NCBI GenBank assembly: GCA_964652775.1 | Contig: CAZZAM010000013.1 | Location: 1-64,000, forward strand | Length of the DNA: 64,000 bases | From: UBA11346 sp038060575 | GTDB lineage: Bacteria > Planctomycetota > UBA11346 | Direction of reading: 5' to 3' | Shown here: positions 35,501-44,269 of the stretch, in pieces | Layout of the letters: each line of letters starts with the position of its first letter | Position numbering within the stretch: the stretch's first letter is position 1 | Translations under genes and position numbers: made by a program | The notes under the pieces: model-generated | What the model was told of the DNA's origin: nothing | The model's input: only the letters and a program-made list of their open reading frames with translations | The model's database searches: none

Positions 35501-36042
35501 GCGCCATCTACGCCAATAATTCCGGTGCTGGCCTCATCATGACCATCCGCAACAGCACGATCAGCGGCAATGCAGCAGCTGCCTTTACGATCGGCAACGG
35601 CCGCGCTGGCGGCCTGTACCTCAACAGCATCGCCAATAACAGTCTCGCCCTGATCAGTTCGATCGTCGCTGGCAACACGATGTCTGCGATCGCATCGGCT
35701 ACGATCGGTGCGGACATCACCAAAGGAACCAGCGCAACGATGACAACCGCGACCTACGACCTGATCGGCAGCGCCAACGGCGGCCATGGCATCGCGGCCA
35801 CCGTCAACAACTGCCTGATCGGCGCAGCGCAACTTGGCACACTGTCCAACAACGGTGGTCTATCGCGAACCATGCTGCCTCTCACCGGCAGCCCAGCGGT
35901 GGATACCGGTTCGACTTCCGACGCGGCAGCAGCAGGCATGGACACGACCAGCGATCAACGCGGCGCCGGCTTTAACCGTAACCTCGGCATTGCGCCGGAT
36001 ATCGGAGCAACTGAGCAAGAAATCTTAGTCAGCAACGGGTAA
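32554..36042 (+). CDS. Exported esterase-like/PKD/Calx-beta/parallel beta-helix protein
   Basis: A 1162-residue secreted protein. Signal peptide at 1-33, then an alpha/beta-hydrolase-like domain (about 45-300) with the possible nucleophile elbow YGFSGGSG. A PKD-like Ig domain (about 455-545) and a Calx-beta domain follow (about 555-665, DYTAVSGTLSWTDGE). A right-handed beta-helix lies at about 675-1100 (VGSLRQAM, repeated GGAIY and GGGIYF rungs). The C-terminus (LTGSPAVDTG... RGAGFNRNLGIAPDIGATE) is the 'choice-of-anchor Q' type. It probably binds or cleaves extracellular polysaccharide. The start was chosen for its signal peptide. Confidence 0.8.
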   Translation: MLESVHQNQCLSSVRTGVVILALICASQAWSASDVSVPTYSNKTLALRLWVPNGTTPVRGVIVTCHPSGTEGAAFQQDYRLSANTTSTWNETVTTNWNSSNRADLALQLVAKRHNFALVGLWFSDQHPGGYGPGNVSMMPANVAAFEAGLSLLGTTYSHPELATAPVCTYGFSGGSGFSTYYAAYNPARCIAFAHNKGGSIGDYDPAYLNAAESVPGMLTYGENDSVDKVTAINTVFTTHRANGARWSLICDYGLGHDSQGFGRYLGAAFLDRVIEKRLPRDWVPGSAPTLVPLAEDSGWLGDHTTWQSASSSIISFTASAASLATKRTMSWLVDAGMAEAWRSVTTKTPATTLNSPVSASTAIRPKEISFLLSGGSQLLGLNDSAGAVSSVIWKDADVTLGTATTSPFSWTQSALVSGLHLMHGELQMTAGGSRTSNLAILLVNAPATNLAPVIVSAAATTGGSIAVGTPVVCTVRAKDSDGSLEELLTYSWSLTSGPGTPTFASANGTNAAKDLAITFPVAGTYAVKVTITDVKGLTVTSSITNLVVTSVSTLSFSSASYAQVEGNSGSAAGTITVNRSGGSTGAVSVNYATANGSAAAGSDYTAVSGTLSWTDGETASKTFTVTVLGDTTIESDQTITINLSAATGGATIGTGSATLIITNDDVTSTYDYTVTNLADAGVGSLRQAMTDVITAGGNKTIGFAVSGTIPLLTSLPDITKTLTINGSGQNIVIDGGNLVRFVKGSTAGVNLTMNNLTLDHCVRAAVGTNGWGGGIYWTASGTLTMNNVTMQNCLVSASDGGTTAVYAKGGAIYASAGTLNLNDVIIQNCSAQTSGVVTTDNAYGAGIALETTAVLHMNRCTLVNNSIISPVGYGGAVAFASVTSSGHSLTDCTITGNSSRAYGGGIYFKGGGATAGTPSTLTLLRCTVDTNHCSRPISSAFGGGIAADAVSAKFAQLILQTCTIANNDVGSTSSGTGSAYGGAIYANNSGAGLIMTIRNSTISGNAAAAFTIGNGRAGGLYLNSIANNSLALISSIVAGNTMSAIASATIGADITKGTSATMTTATYDLIGSANGGHGIAATVNNCLIGAAQLGTLSNNGGLSRTMLPLTGSPAVDTGSTSDAAAAGMDTTSDQRGAGFNRNLGIAPDIGATEQEILVSNG

Positions 36043-36894
36043 TTAGCGTCGTTGCCGATACGCCGACGGAGACATGCCGACTACATGTCTAAACTGCGCT
36101 GAAAACTGGAAAGGGTTCGCATAACCGAGTTCGTCCGCAATTTCTTGAATCGATTTGTCCGACGCTTGTAGGGCCGAGCGTGCCTGATCAATGCGACGGC
36201 GGATGCGATAGTCGTGCGGCGACACTCCATGCCGGTCGCGGAATACTTTGCGAAAACGCTCGTAGCTCAGGCCGCAGTCGCCAGCGAGGGCACGCAAGGA
36301 CACCCGCGGTTCGTCAGCCAGACGCCGACAAGCCTGGTCCAGCTGTTGATCATGTGGGTTAGCAGCCGATCCGCGTTCACCGTGACGCAAGAGCTGCTGA
36401 TGCAGATGCAGTAAACGACCAAGATGAACAGGCAGTTCGCGATCGGCCGCAGCGCGCAGGGCATCGCGTTCCTGGATGAGCGAACGCAATAACACCAGAT
36501 CCAGACCGACATGCGTGACCGGTCGCTCGGGATCCAACACCTGCATCGCGACCAATGCTTGGCCAAGCGGTTCGCCAAATCCGATGTACGCCTCGACCCA
36601 CTGTCCGTCAGGATCCAGTTCATTGCTGTGCTGACGATCTGTGAAGCGATGAAAGACATCGCCAGGCTGCACATCGTGGACCTTGCCGCGATGATCGTGG
36701 TATCGCCCACGACCACGGAGACACCACACGGCCGAATAATGGTCGCCGTGTGCGTTGCGAAAATCCCAACCGGTGCCGGGCTTGGCGACCAGGCCACAAC
36801 TCAACAGACCGCCACGGCGCGCTCCGATCGAGCGGTGACAGACCGCGGGCACCAGCCACGAATCTGGAATCACTGAGTCCCCGTTTCGGCTCAT
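36043..36894 (-). CDS. AraC-family transcriptional regulator
   Basis: A 283-residue regulator. An N-terminal cupin-like sensor (about 30-130, VQPGDVFHRF) is followed by a C-terminal double helix-turn-helix (SLRALAGDCGLSYERFRKVFRDRHGVSP, SIQEIADELGYANPFQFSAQFRHVVGMSPSAYR). It is divergent from the beta-galactosidase gene (117-bp gap) and likely controls it in response to a sugar. Its stop directly abuts the stop of the convergent beta-helix gene. Confidence 0.9.
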   Translation of the reverse strand: MSRNGDSVIPDSWLVPAVCHRSIGARRGGLLSCGLVAKPGTGWDFRNAHGDHYSAVWCLRGRGRYHDHRGKVHDVQPGDVFHRFTDRQHSNELDPDGQWVEAYIGFGEPLGQALVAMQVLDPERPVTHVGLDLVLLRSLIQERDALRAAADRELPVHLGRLLHLHQQLLRHGERGSAANPHDQQLDQACRRLADEPRVSLRALAGDCGLSYERFRKVFRDRHGVSPHDYRIRRRIDQARSALQASDKSIQEIADELGYANPFQFSAQFRHVVGMSPSAYRQRR

Positions 36895-37011
36895 GGCTGG
36901 ACCATATCATCTACGACCATATTTGGTAGGTCTAGAACCATTGCTGACATTCATATGTGATTTTTAACGGTATTGTCACATTCACGAACGACCAACTATG
37001 ATTGGATACCC

Positions 37012-40000
37012 ATGACCACCCAGCCCATCGCCTTCAGCTCAACTTGGACCGTTTTCGGCCCGTTCAGCGAACATGACCAACACCCCGAACCAGCTGCGCT
37101 GACCTGCTGCCCAAGCCAATTGCGCCTCGGAGGCAAGACCGCGACCGGCATTACCGTGCCGGTGACCAATGCCCGACTGGACTTGGGCGCTCTGCTGAAC
37201 GTCAGTGCCTCGCGCACCGCCGCCTGGGTGTACGTCCAACTGACCGCACCGCGCAGCGATCGCTTTGTGCTCGGCATCGGCGCGGATTGGTTTCTCGAAG
37301 CCTACCTCGATGGACAGCGCATCATCAACACTCTGACCACCGGCAACGTCACCTCGCCAACCAATCACGACAACCCAGTCGAAGTCGATCTAAGTGTCGG
37401 TCAGCACCTGTTGGCGATTCGCGTTCTCGCTGGCAGCAAAGGCATGGTTCTTGCCATCGGCGAACCGATCGACGGCGATGAATTGGAGCGGCGGCGTCGC
37501 TTAGCCGTCGCACCCAAGGCTGATCCGGCACACGACTGGGAAGATCCAACGATTCTCCAACGCAACCGCCTCCCTGCCCATGCGACTCTGATTCCCTTTG
37601 CCGACGAAGCGAGCGCCGTCATCGGAGAACGTGGCCTGTCTCCATTCGTCCGCCTGCTCAGTGGTGAATGGGATTTCCGTTGGTGTGCGAATCCCAAAAT
37701 ACTGCCGGATGGCTGGAGCGATCCGACTCCCATCGCTGGCTGGGACCGCATCCGCGTACCGTCGAACTGGCAAATATACCAAGATCGCGGCTACGATGGC
37801 CCCCATTATACCAACGTTCCCTATCCAATCCCGGTCGATATCCCGCGTGTTCCAACGGATAATCCTGTTGGTTTATACCGACGCACATTCACCGTCCCAC
37901 CCCACTGGGATGGACGTCGAGTGCACGTGCATTTCGATGGCGTCAATTCAGCGTTCTATGTCTATGTGAACGGCAAGCAGGTCGGTTACAGCCAAGGCAG
38001 TCACATGCCGTCTGAGGTTGACGTGACGCCATTCCTGGTTGCCGGCGACAATCTGCTGGCCGTCCAGGTGTTCAAATGGTCAGACGCGAGCTACCTCGAG
38101 GATCAGGACTTCATCCGTCTCTCGGGTATCTTTCGTGATGTCACCCTGATTGCATTGCCACGCATCCATGTCCGCGATCTGCGCGTGCGCACCGATCTTG
38201 ATTCAGCCTATCGCGATGCCGTCCTCGACCTTCGTCTCAACGTAATCAACTGGAGTGGCTCTTCGGCCAAGGGCCACCGCGTGTGCGTCAAACTACTCGA
38301 CGATACCGGTGCCACGGTGATCGAACGGACTCTCCCCGTACCTACCTTAGCAACCGACAGCGATCAGCATCTCGACGTCCAGTTCCCGATCACCAATCCA
38401 CGGAAGTGGAACGCAGAAGAACCCAACCTCTATACCCTGCTCGTCAGTAGTATAAACGCCGACGGAGTGACGACCGCTGCACAGCGTCAATCCATCGGTT
38501 TCCGCCGTATTGAACTGCGCGATCAACAACTCTGGGTCAATGGCGTGTCGATCAAAATCCAAGGCGTGAATCGCCATGATACGCATCCGGATCTCGGTCA
38601 TGCGGTGTCGCTCGAATCCATGGTTCGCGACATCACCTTAATGAAGCAGCACAATATCAATGCCGTACGTACCAGTCACTACCCCAACGATCCACGCTGG
38701 CTGGATCTGTGTGATCGCTTCGGCCTCTACGTCTTCGACGAGGCCGATCTGGAGACGCACGGTTTCGGCTGCATGAACGTTGCTTGGGACAACGCCGACT
38801 GGGCCATCCCAGTGACGCATCCGGACTGGAAGGCCGCGTGCCTGGACCGTGCCATGCGCGTGGTCGAACGCGACAAGAACCATCCGAGCGTGATCATGTG
38901 GAGTCTGGGCAATGAAAGCGGCAGCGGCCCCAATCTTGAAGCGATGGCAAACTGGATGCGACAGACAGATCCAACCCGCAGCGTCCACTACGAAGGAGCC
39001 GGAGACCGCCCCTACGTCGATGTCGTTAGCGAAATGTACACCGATATTCCCCGCCTGGTTGCTCAGGGCGCAAAGACGCCACAAGAGGATCCGCGACCGT
39101 TTTTTCTCTGCGAGTACGCCCACGCCATGGGCAATGGACCTGGCAGTCTTGGTGATTATTGGGCGGTTATTCGCGCTTCGAAACGCCTCATCGGCGGCTG
39201 CGTTTGGGAGTGGGCCGATCACTCGATCAAGCTGCGCAATCCCGATGGCACGACGTCCTGGGGTTACGGCGGAGACTGGGGAGACCGACCAAACGACGGC
39301 AATTTCTGCGTCGATGGTTTGGTCTGGCCAGATCGCACACCGTATCCTGGATTGCGCGAACTGAAGACCGTACTTGAACCGGTCACGGTCGAACTCGTCG
39401 ATGTAGCCAAGGGAATTGTCCGCATCGGCAATCGGTACGGCTTCACATCGCTGAGCCATCTCGACGGCGGTTGGGTATTGGCCTGCGATGATCAGATTAT
39501 TGCCGAGGGCCGCGTCCCGCACCTCGACATCGCCGCCGATCAGCATCGCGAGGTAACCTTGGGATTCCCAACGCCGCAACCGCGTGCTGGTTCGCGTTGG
39601 TTCCTCACGGTGCGTTTCACGCTGGCAATCGGAACTCCGTGGGCGCAACGCGGTCACGAGATTGCCTGCACGCAGCTTGCTCTCCCAGTCGCTGTTCCAG
39701 CGCTACCCAAACTGGCGATCGCCAAGATGCCAACACTGGCGGTTCGCGAAGAGCGCAACCGCTTGGTAATCAGCGGTGAGGCCTGGCAGCTCGGATTCGA
39801 CACCGTGCACGGCCGCATGGATCAATGGATTCTCGATGGCCTACCACTGTTATGCAGTGGACCGCAGCTCGACATCTGGCGCGCACCGACCGACAACGAT
39901 CGCAATACCAAGGCAAAATGGCGTGAGTTTGGCTATGATCGCATGCAGTCGCGCTTGGATCGTCTGCACCTATATCAGCACAACGACCGCGCAGTGACCG

Positions 40001-40656
40001 TGGAGGTCGACACGACGCTTGCCGCAGTCAGTCGCGCAGCGGCGATGCGCGTCTCACAACGCTACACAATCTATGGCCTAGGTGATGTGGTGCTGACGAC
40101 ACGGATCCACATTGGCGGCCGCAATTTGCCAGCAATTCCGCGCCTAGGCCTTCGCTTCACCATGCCCGGCACCTTCGACCGCATGAGTTGGTTCGGCCGC
40201 GGGCCACATGACAGCTATCGCGACTGCAAAGACAGCGCCACGATCGGCACATGGAGCGGGCTGATTCAAGACCAATACGTGCCCTACGTGCTGCCTCAGG
40301 AACACGGCAACAAAGCCGACTCACGCTGGTTGGCCGTAACCGATATACGCGGCAGCGGACTGCTTGCAGCGGCAGGCGACGACGACCTCAACGTTAGTGC
40401 CAGTCATTATGCCACCGAGGATCTTGATGCAGCAAAACACACTGCCGATCTCGTGCGACGCGATAAGACATTCGTCCGCCTCGACCACCTCCACCATGGC
40501 ATCGGCAGCAATTCGTGCGGACCAGTTCCACAACCGCAGCATCGATTGCTGGCGCAAGGTGAACATGTATTCACCGTTCGTCTGCGTGCGTTCCATCAGG
40601 ATCTTATTTCCCCCATGCTGCTCACTCGGCAGTGGCCAGCTGAATTAGCACCATAG
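37012..40656 (+). CDS. Beta-galactosidase, glycoside hydrolase family 2
   Basis: A 1214-residue LacZ-type enzyme. GH2 jelly-roll (NWQIYQDRGYDGPHYTNVPYP... VGLYRRTFTVP), Ig-like and TIM-barrel domains are intact. The acid/base glutamate lies in WSLGNESGSGPN (about E635) and the nucleophile in CEYAHAMGNGPG (about E701). The C-terminal Bgal small-chain region is present (NFCVDGLVWPDR... FGRGPHDSYRDCK). About 180 extra N-terminal residues precede the usual start and look like a beta-sandwich (FVLGIGADWFLEAYLDGQRI). No signal peptide is evident. I use the ATG at 37012; a TTG lies 39 bp upstream. Confidence 0.93.
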   Translation: MTTQPIAFSSTWTVFGPFSEHDQHPEPAALTCCPSQLRLGGKTATGITVPVTNARLDLGALLNVSASRTAAWVYVQLTAPRSDRFVLGIGADWFLEAYLDGQRIINTLTTGNVTSPTNHDNPVEVDLSVGQHLLAIRVLAGSKGMVLAIGEPIDGDELERRRRLAVAPKADPAHDWEDPTILQRNRLPAHATLIPFADEASAVIGERGLSPFVRLLSGEWDFRWCANPKILPDGWSDPTPIAGWDRIRVPSNWQIYQDRGYDGPHYTNVPYPIPVDIPRVPTDNPVGLYRRTFTVPPHWDGRRVHVHFDGVNSAFYVYVNGKQVGYSQGSHMPSEVDVTPFLVAGDNLLAVQVFKWSDASYLEDQDFIRLSGIFRDVTLIALPRIHVRDLRVRTDLDSAYRDAVLDLRLNVINWSGSSAKGHRVCVKLLDDTGATVIERTLPVPTLATDSDQHLDVQFPITNPRKWNAEEPNLYTLLVSSINADGVTTAAQRQSIGFRRIELRDQQLWVNGVSIKIQGVNRHDTHPDLGHAVSLESMVRDITLMKQHNINAVRTSHYPNDPRWLDLCDRFGLYVFDEADLETHGFGCMNVAWDNADWAIPVTHPDWKAACLDRAMRVVERDKNHPSVIMWSLGNESGSGPNLEAMANWMRQTDPTRSVHYEGAGDRPYVDVVSEMYTDIPRLVAQGAKTPQEDPRPFFLCEYAHAMGNGPGSLGDYWAVIRASKRLIGGCVWEWADHSIKLRNPDGTTSWGYGGDWGDRPNDGNFCVDGLVWPDRTPYPGLRELKTVLEPVTVELVDVAKGIVRIGNRYGFTSLSHLDGGWVLACDDQIIAEGRVPHLDIAADQHREVTLGFPTPQPRAGSRWFLTVRFTLAIGTPWAQRGHEIACTQLALPVAVPALPKLAIAKMPTLAVREERNRLVISGEAWQLGFDTVHGRMDQWILDGLPLLCSGPQLDIWRAPTDNDRNTKAKWREFGYDRMQSRLDRLHLYQHNDRAVTVEVDTTLAAVSRAAAMRVSQRYTIYGLGDVVLTTRIHIGGRNLPAIPRLGLRFTMPGTFDRMSWFGRGPHDSYRDCKDSATIGTWSGLIQDQYVPYVLPQEHGNKADSRWLAVTDIRGSGLLAAAGDDDLNVSASHYATEDLDAAKHTADLVRRDKTFVRLDHLHHGIGSNSCGPVPQPQHRLLAQGEHVFTVRLRAFHQDLISPMLLTRQWPAELAP

Positions 40657-40837
40657 GAACATAACCCAGACCACACCGGGCAGCAGGCATCCACTATCAT
40701 TTTCCATAGCCATCTTCACGCTTGCCAAGGCTGCGTAGCTACGCTTATGATTATACTGTCCGTAACAGCTAATAAACTTGGCTGTGCGCTCCCTCCCGCG
40801 CTTGCTGCTGGGGGCGTCCAACATCAGGAACCTGACT

Positions 40838-42352
40838 ATGCTTGCCGCTCAGATCGCTTTGTCCCTGACACTGTCCGCCGTCGCAATTAGTTCAGAATCC
40901 ACGCCTTCCATCCCACATCCAAGCAAACCCAATATCATCGTCATCTACGCCGACGATCTGGGGTATGGCGATGTCGGCTGCTATGGCGCCAAGCGCATCC
41001 CGACGCCCAACATCGATCGCCTAGCGTCTGCGGGTCAGCGCTTCACCAATGGCTATGCAACTTCGGCCACCTGCACTCCGTCGCGCTACGCACTGCTCAC
41101 CGGCGAATATCCCTGGCGCGTGGGAGCACGCATTCTCAGCGGCGAGGCCGGGTTAATCGTCAAGACCGGGCGTGCAACCCTTCCGTCCATCCTACGCAGC
41201 GCGGGTTACCGCACGGCCGCCATCGGCAAATGGCATCTTGGATTGGGGGAAGGCCAGAATGACTGGAACAAGCCCCTGAAACCAGGACCTCTCGAATTGG
41301 GATATGACTACTCATTCCTGATGGCGGCAACCATGGATCGGGTGCCCTGCGTGTATGTGCGTGGTCACGATGTAGTCGGGCTTGATCCTGCCGATCCAAT
41401 TCAGATTAGTTATAAGACACCGTTTGTTGGTGAGCTGATCGGACGCTCGAGCCCACCCGAATCCATGCGCATGCTCTTTAGTCGTGGCCATGATGGAGCC
41501 ATCATCAACGGCATTCCTCGTATTGGCTATATGCACGGTGGCAAAGCCGCATCCTGGGTTGATGAAGACATGGCCGATGTGTACAACCGCGAGGCGATCA
41601 CGTTCATGGAAGCGAACAAAGGACGTCCATTTTTCATCTACCTTGGCCACAGCGATCCGCACGTACCACGCCTGCCAAACAAACGTTTTGTCGGAGCAAC
41701 AACATTGGGACCGCGCGGCGACTCCATTGTTCAGTTCGACTGGAGCGTTGGCGAGATCATGAGCAATCTCAAACGCCTGGGACTCGACCGCAACACGATG
41801 GTCATACTAACTAGTGACAATGGGCCAGTATTGGATGACGGATACAAGGACGGTGCAAAGGAGATGAATGGCGATCACACGCCATGGGGACCGCTCCAAG
41901 GTGGCAAGTACAGCAATTATGAAGCTGGCACCCGCGTACCCTTCATCGTCCATTGGCCGGCGCGAGTGAAGGCTGGCGTCTCCGATGCACTAGTCAGCCA
42001 GATCGATTTTGCCGCGAGTTTTGCTGCTTTGACCGGATGCCAACTCAAGCAAGAAGACGTCCCCGACAGCTTCAATGTGTTGCCCGCCCTCCTGGGGGAA
42101 TCACCTACTGGACGCGATTACCTGATCACCGATGCCGGCTGCCTTGGCGTACGACAGGGCAACTGGAAGTACATCGAGTCAAGTTCGGGCAGAGACGGAA
42201 AGAAGAAAAACGAAACCGATTCGCCCATGCTATTTCATCTCGCAACCGATCTCCATGAAGACACCAATATTGCCGCCCAGCATCCAGATCAGGTAAAGGT
42301 CATGAGTGCGCTGATCGACCACGCCAAGAAGGCGACATACACGCGCCCGTGA
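40838..42352 (+). CDS. Exported sulfatase (arylsulfatase type)
   Basis: A 504-residue sulfatase. A signal peptide is followed by PNIIVIYADDLGYGDVGCYG (metal-binding aspartates) and CTPSRYALLTGEYPWR, whose cysteine (about C79) should become formylglycine. GKWHLG and the later TSDNGP motifs complete the active site. It removes sulfate esters, probably from algal or host glycans. The ATG at 40838 follows AGGA by 8 bp and gives a proper signal peptide. No maturase is visible nearby. Confidence 0.92.
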   Translation: MLAAQIALSLTLSAVAISSESTPSIPHPSKPNIIVIYADDLGYGDVGCYGAKRIPTPNIDRLASAGQRFTNGYATSATCTPSRYALLTGEYPWRVGARILSGEAGLIVKTGRATLPSILRSAGYRTAAIGKWHLGLGEGQNDWNKPLKPGPLELGYDYSFLMAATMDRVPCVYVRGHDVVGLDPADPIQISYKTPFVGELIGRSSPPESMRMLFSRGHDGAIINGIPRIGYMHGGKAASWVDEDMADVYNREAITFMEANKGRPFFIYLGHSDPHVPRLPNKRFVGATTLGPRGDSIVQFDWSVGEIMSNLKRLGLDRNTMVILTSDNGPVLDDGYKDGAKEMNGDHTPWGPLQGGKYSNYEAGTRVPFIVHWPARVKAGVSDALVSQIDFAASFAALTGCQLKQEDVPDSFNVLPALLGESPTGRDYLITDAGCLGVRQGNWKYIESSSGRDGKKKNETDSPMLFHLATDLHEDTNIAAQHPDQVKVMSALIDHAKKATYTRP

Positions 42353-42416
42353 CCGACGATATCACGAACGCAAGCAATCTGGACATAGTACTACACCTTC
42401 GGACATGCACTTCCCT

Positions 42417-42446
42417 GAAATGTAGACATACAACATATTTCATACT
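42417..42446 (-). repeat. Copy of the VVCLHF-coding repeat, left boundary
   Basis: GAAATGTAGACATACAACAT followed by ATTTCATACT. It matches 43799-43828 and 43958-43987 with one or two differences. The copies bracket the recombinase/Phd/PIN segment, suggesting it was inserted within or between copies of the same transposase-derived sequence. Confidence 0.7.
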
Positions 42447-42479
42447 GCCATATTTGCCACTGTTGGCCGTACGTCGGTC

Positions 42480-43043
42480 GTGGACCTGCGTATCCGGTTG
42501 CACCTATCCCTTCTCTATGACTGCGCCCTCCGGAACTCCGAAGCGATCAAGCTCGACGTGTCCGACATCGACCTCGATGAGCGCACGTTGTTGGTCCGTG
42601 ACGGGAAGGGCGGCAAAACGGCGATGCTCCCGCTATTGGCCAGCACCATGCACGTCGCGGCGGACTACCTCGCCTTGCGTCGGGAACTCCTACGCGGTCC
42701 CGATCATAGCGCGTTGCTCCTCGCCCATTCGGGTCGTCGGCTGCCGCTGTGGTGGATGCAGGATCACTTACACCGACTATCGCAGACCATCGGCTTTCGC
42801 GTTCATCCACATGCACTCAGGCACGCGGTAGCAGTCCACATGTTGAGGCGCGGAGCAGACATTCGCTACATCCAACAGTACCTCCGACATGAGGACCTGG
42901 AAACCACGAAGGTGTATTTGAGACTGGTCCCAGGCCAACTCCGTGCGGATTACGACGCTGCGATGCCCGTATTCCCCGTTGAGCCGCCCAACCAGGACGA
43001 CCCAACGCGCCTTGCATCTGCCACTTCATTGCCAATCATGTGA
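42480..43043 (+). CDS. Truncated tyrosine recombinase (XerC/D-like catalytic domain)
   Basis: A 187-residue fragment with a GTG start. It has only a catalytic domain: arginine I in LRNSEAIKLDVSDID, a lysine in GKGGKTAMLPL, HALRH for HxxR, and RHEDLETTKVYLRL with the nucleophilic tyrosine. The N-terminal core-binding domain of a complete ~300-residue enzyme is missing, so it is probably inactive or a domain remnant. It lacks the extra domain of integron integrases. Confidence 0.75.
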   Translation: MDLRIRLHLSLLYDCALRNSEAIKLDVSDIDLDERTLLVRDGKGGKTAMLPLLASTMHVAADYLALRRELLRGPDHSALLLAHSGRRLPLWWMQDHLHRLSQTIGFRVHPHALRHAVAVHMLRRGADIRYIQQYLRHEDLETTKVYLRLVPGQLRADYDAAMPVFPVEPPNQDDPTRLASATSLPIM

Positions 43044-43058
43044 CATAAGGATTCAGCC

Positions 43059-43346
43059 ATGCAGTTCGTATCCGCCAGTTCCCTTCGTCAGCCTCGCGCC
43101 TGGAGAGCCATCCGCTCGGGGAAGGCCGTCGTGACCAATCGCGGCAAGCCGATGGCCCTCGTGCTGCCCATCACCGACGCCACGTTTGACGCGGTCGTTG
43201 AGCAGGTCAGCCAGATCGAAGCCGTTGCCGCCATGCGCAACATGCAGGCCCACGCCAAGGCGACGGGCAAGGACCGCATGACCGACGATCAGGTGCAGGC
43301 GGTCATCGCGGATGTACGGAAGCGTCGGCATGCGCGTCGTAGTTGA
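43059..43346 (+). CDS. Phd-like antitoxin
   Basis: A 95-residue antitoxin. It starts MQFVSASSLRQPRAW and contains VTNRGKPMALVLPI, typical of the Phd/YefM DNA-binding part, with a charged C-terminal tail. It overlaps the PIN toxin gene by 17 bp and starts 15 bp after the recombinase fragment. Confidence 0.85.
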   Translation: MQFVSASSLRQPRAWRAIRSGKAVVTNRGKPMALVLPITDATFDAVVEQVSQIEAVAAMRNMQAHAKATGKDRMTDDQVQAVIADVRKRRHARRS

Positions 43347-43779
43347 TACCAACGTCCTCGTTTCATCGCAGTTGACGCCGCATGGTCCGGCTAGTGTGGT
43401 GGTCGGCCTCGGACTTGCCCGCGCTCTGCAGCCGCTGGTGGATAGTCGGATGTTGGATGAACACGAGGAACTCTTGCGTCGACCCGAGTTTGGATTCAGC
43501 CCAGCGGACATAGACGCTTTCCTCGAACGTTGGAAGCAGGTCGCCGTGATGGTTACGGCTGCACCGATCCCTGGAGGGGTAAAGGGATTGCCCGTTCCCG
43601 ACGATGTAGCCTTCCTCGAAGTTGCATTTAGCGGCAAGGCCGAGGTCCTGGTGACCAGCAACCTCAAGCACTTCCCCGAACGCAGCCGCCACGGCATCGC
43701 GGTTGTCACGCCCATGGTATTTGTGACGACCTATCTCCAGCCGCGCCGACCGAGCCCTGGCCACCGTTCAAAGCACTGA
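43330..43779 (+). CDS. PIN-domain toxin (COG1569-like)
   Basis: A 149-residue toxin. The PIN core starts MRVVVDTNVLVSSQ (first catalytic aspartate), followed by HEELLRRPEF, VPDDVAFLEVA and VTSNLKHF, in the order seen in COG1569 PIN toxins. These are expected to be metal-dependent RNases. The ATG at 43330 lies within the antitoxin gene, giving coupled translation. Confidence 0.85.
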   Translation: MRVVVDTNVLVSSQLTPHGPASVVVGLGLARALQPLVDSRMLDEHEELLRRPEFGFSPADIDAFLERWKQVAVMVTAAPIPGGVKGLPVPDDVAFLEVAFSGKAEVLVTSNLKHFPERSRHGIAVVTPMVFVTTYLQPRRPSPGHRSKH

Positions 43780-43798
43780 CGACCAAACCTGTCATACC

Positions 43799-44177
43799 GA
43801 AATGTAGACATACAACATTTTTCATACTTCTGCCCAACACGTCAGCCGGATCAGTGACTATGCGAGCGCGAAGCGGATTGCGGTCCACATAGGCCATGCA
43901 GCCGAACACCACGCCGTTGTCCAGCAATAACAACTGCTTGCTCCTGGCCTGTACCGTGAAATGTAGACATACAACATTTTTCATACTTCTGCCCAACACG
44001 TCAGCCGGATCANNNNNNNNNNNNNNNNNNNNNNNNNNNNNNNNNNNNNNNNNNNNNNNNNNNNNNNNNNNNNNNNNNNNNNNNNNNNNNNNNNNNNNNN
44101 NNNNNNNNNNNNCCACATAGGCCATGCAGCCGAACACCACGCCGTTGTCCAGCAATAACAACTGCTTACTCCTGGCC
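43799..44177 (-). pseudogene. Tandem fragments of a Y1-type transposase-like gene across an assembly gap
   Basis: On the minus strand the frame reads LLLLDNGVVFGCMAYVDRNP, then LRARIVTDPADVL, then GRSMKNVVCLHF. CMAYVDxNPxRA is typical of IS200/REP-associated transposase-like proteins. The 55-bp part at 43799-43853 recurs at 43958-44012, and the 65-bp part at 43885-43949 recurs at 44113-44177. The repeat unit is 159 bp (53 codons), so the frame stays open. Only C-terminal pieces are present. The copy number is unknown because the gap falls inside the second unit. Confidence 0.6.
44013..44112. other. Assembly gap (100 N)
   Basis: Exactly 100 N, a placeholder length for an unknown gap. If the second repeat unit matched the first, only about 31 bp would be missing, but further tandem units may have been collapsed. 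Confidence 0.98.
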
Positions 44178-44269
44178 GATCTGCCCGGCGCACTCTCCAA
44201 CATTGGCTCACCATCCGAGATACAACGTCATCGTCCGGATCGGATGGTGGACATGTGCCCGCATTTCTC

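Noticed and set aside
38638..39657. 339-codon open frame on the minus strand inside the beta-galactosidase gene
   Set aside because: It is fully antisense to a conserved GH2 catalytic region, matches no family and reflects GC-rich codon usage.
42480..43043. Tyrosine recombinase fragment as an integron integrase serving the 54-58 kb cassettes
   Set aside because: It has only the generic XerC/D catalytic domain, lacks the integron-specific insertion and N-terminal domain, and lies 11 kb from the cassettes.
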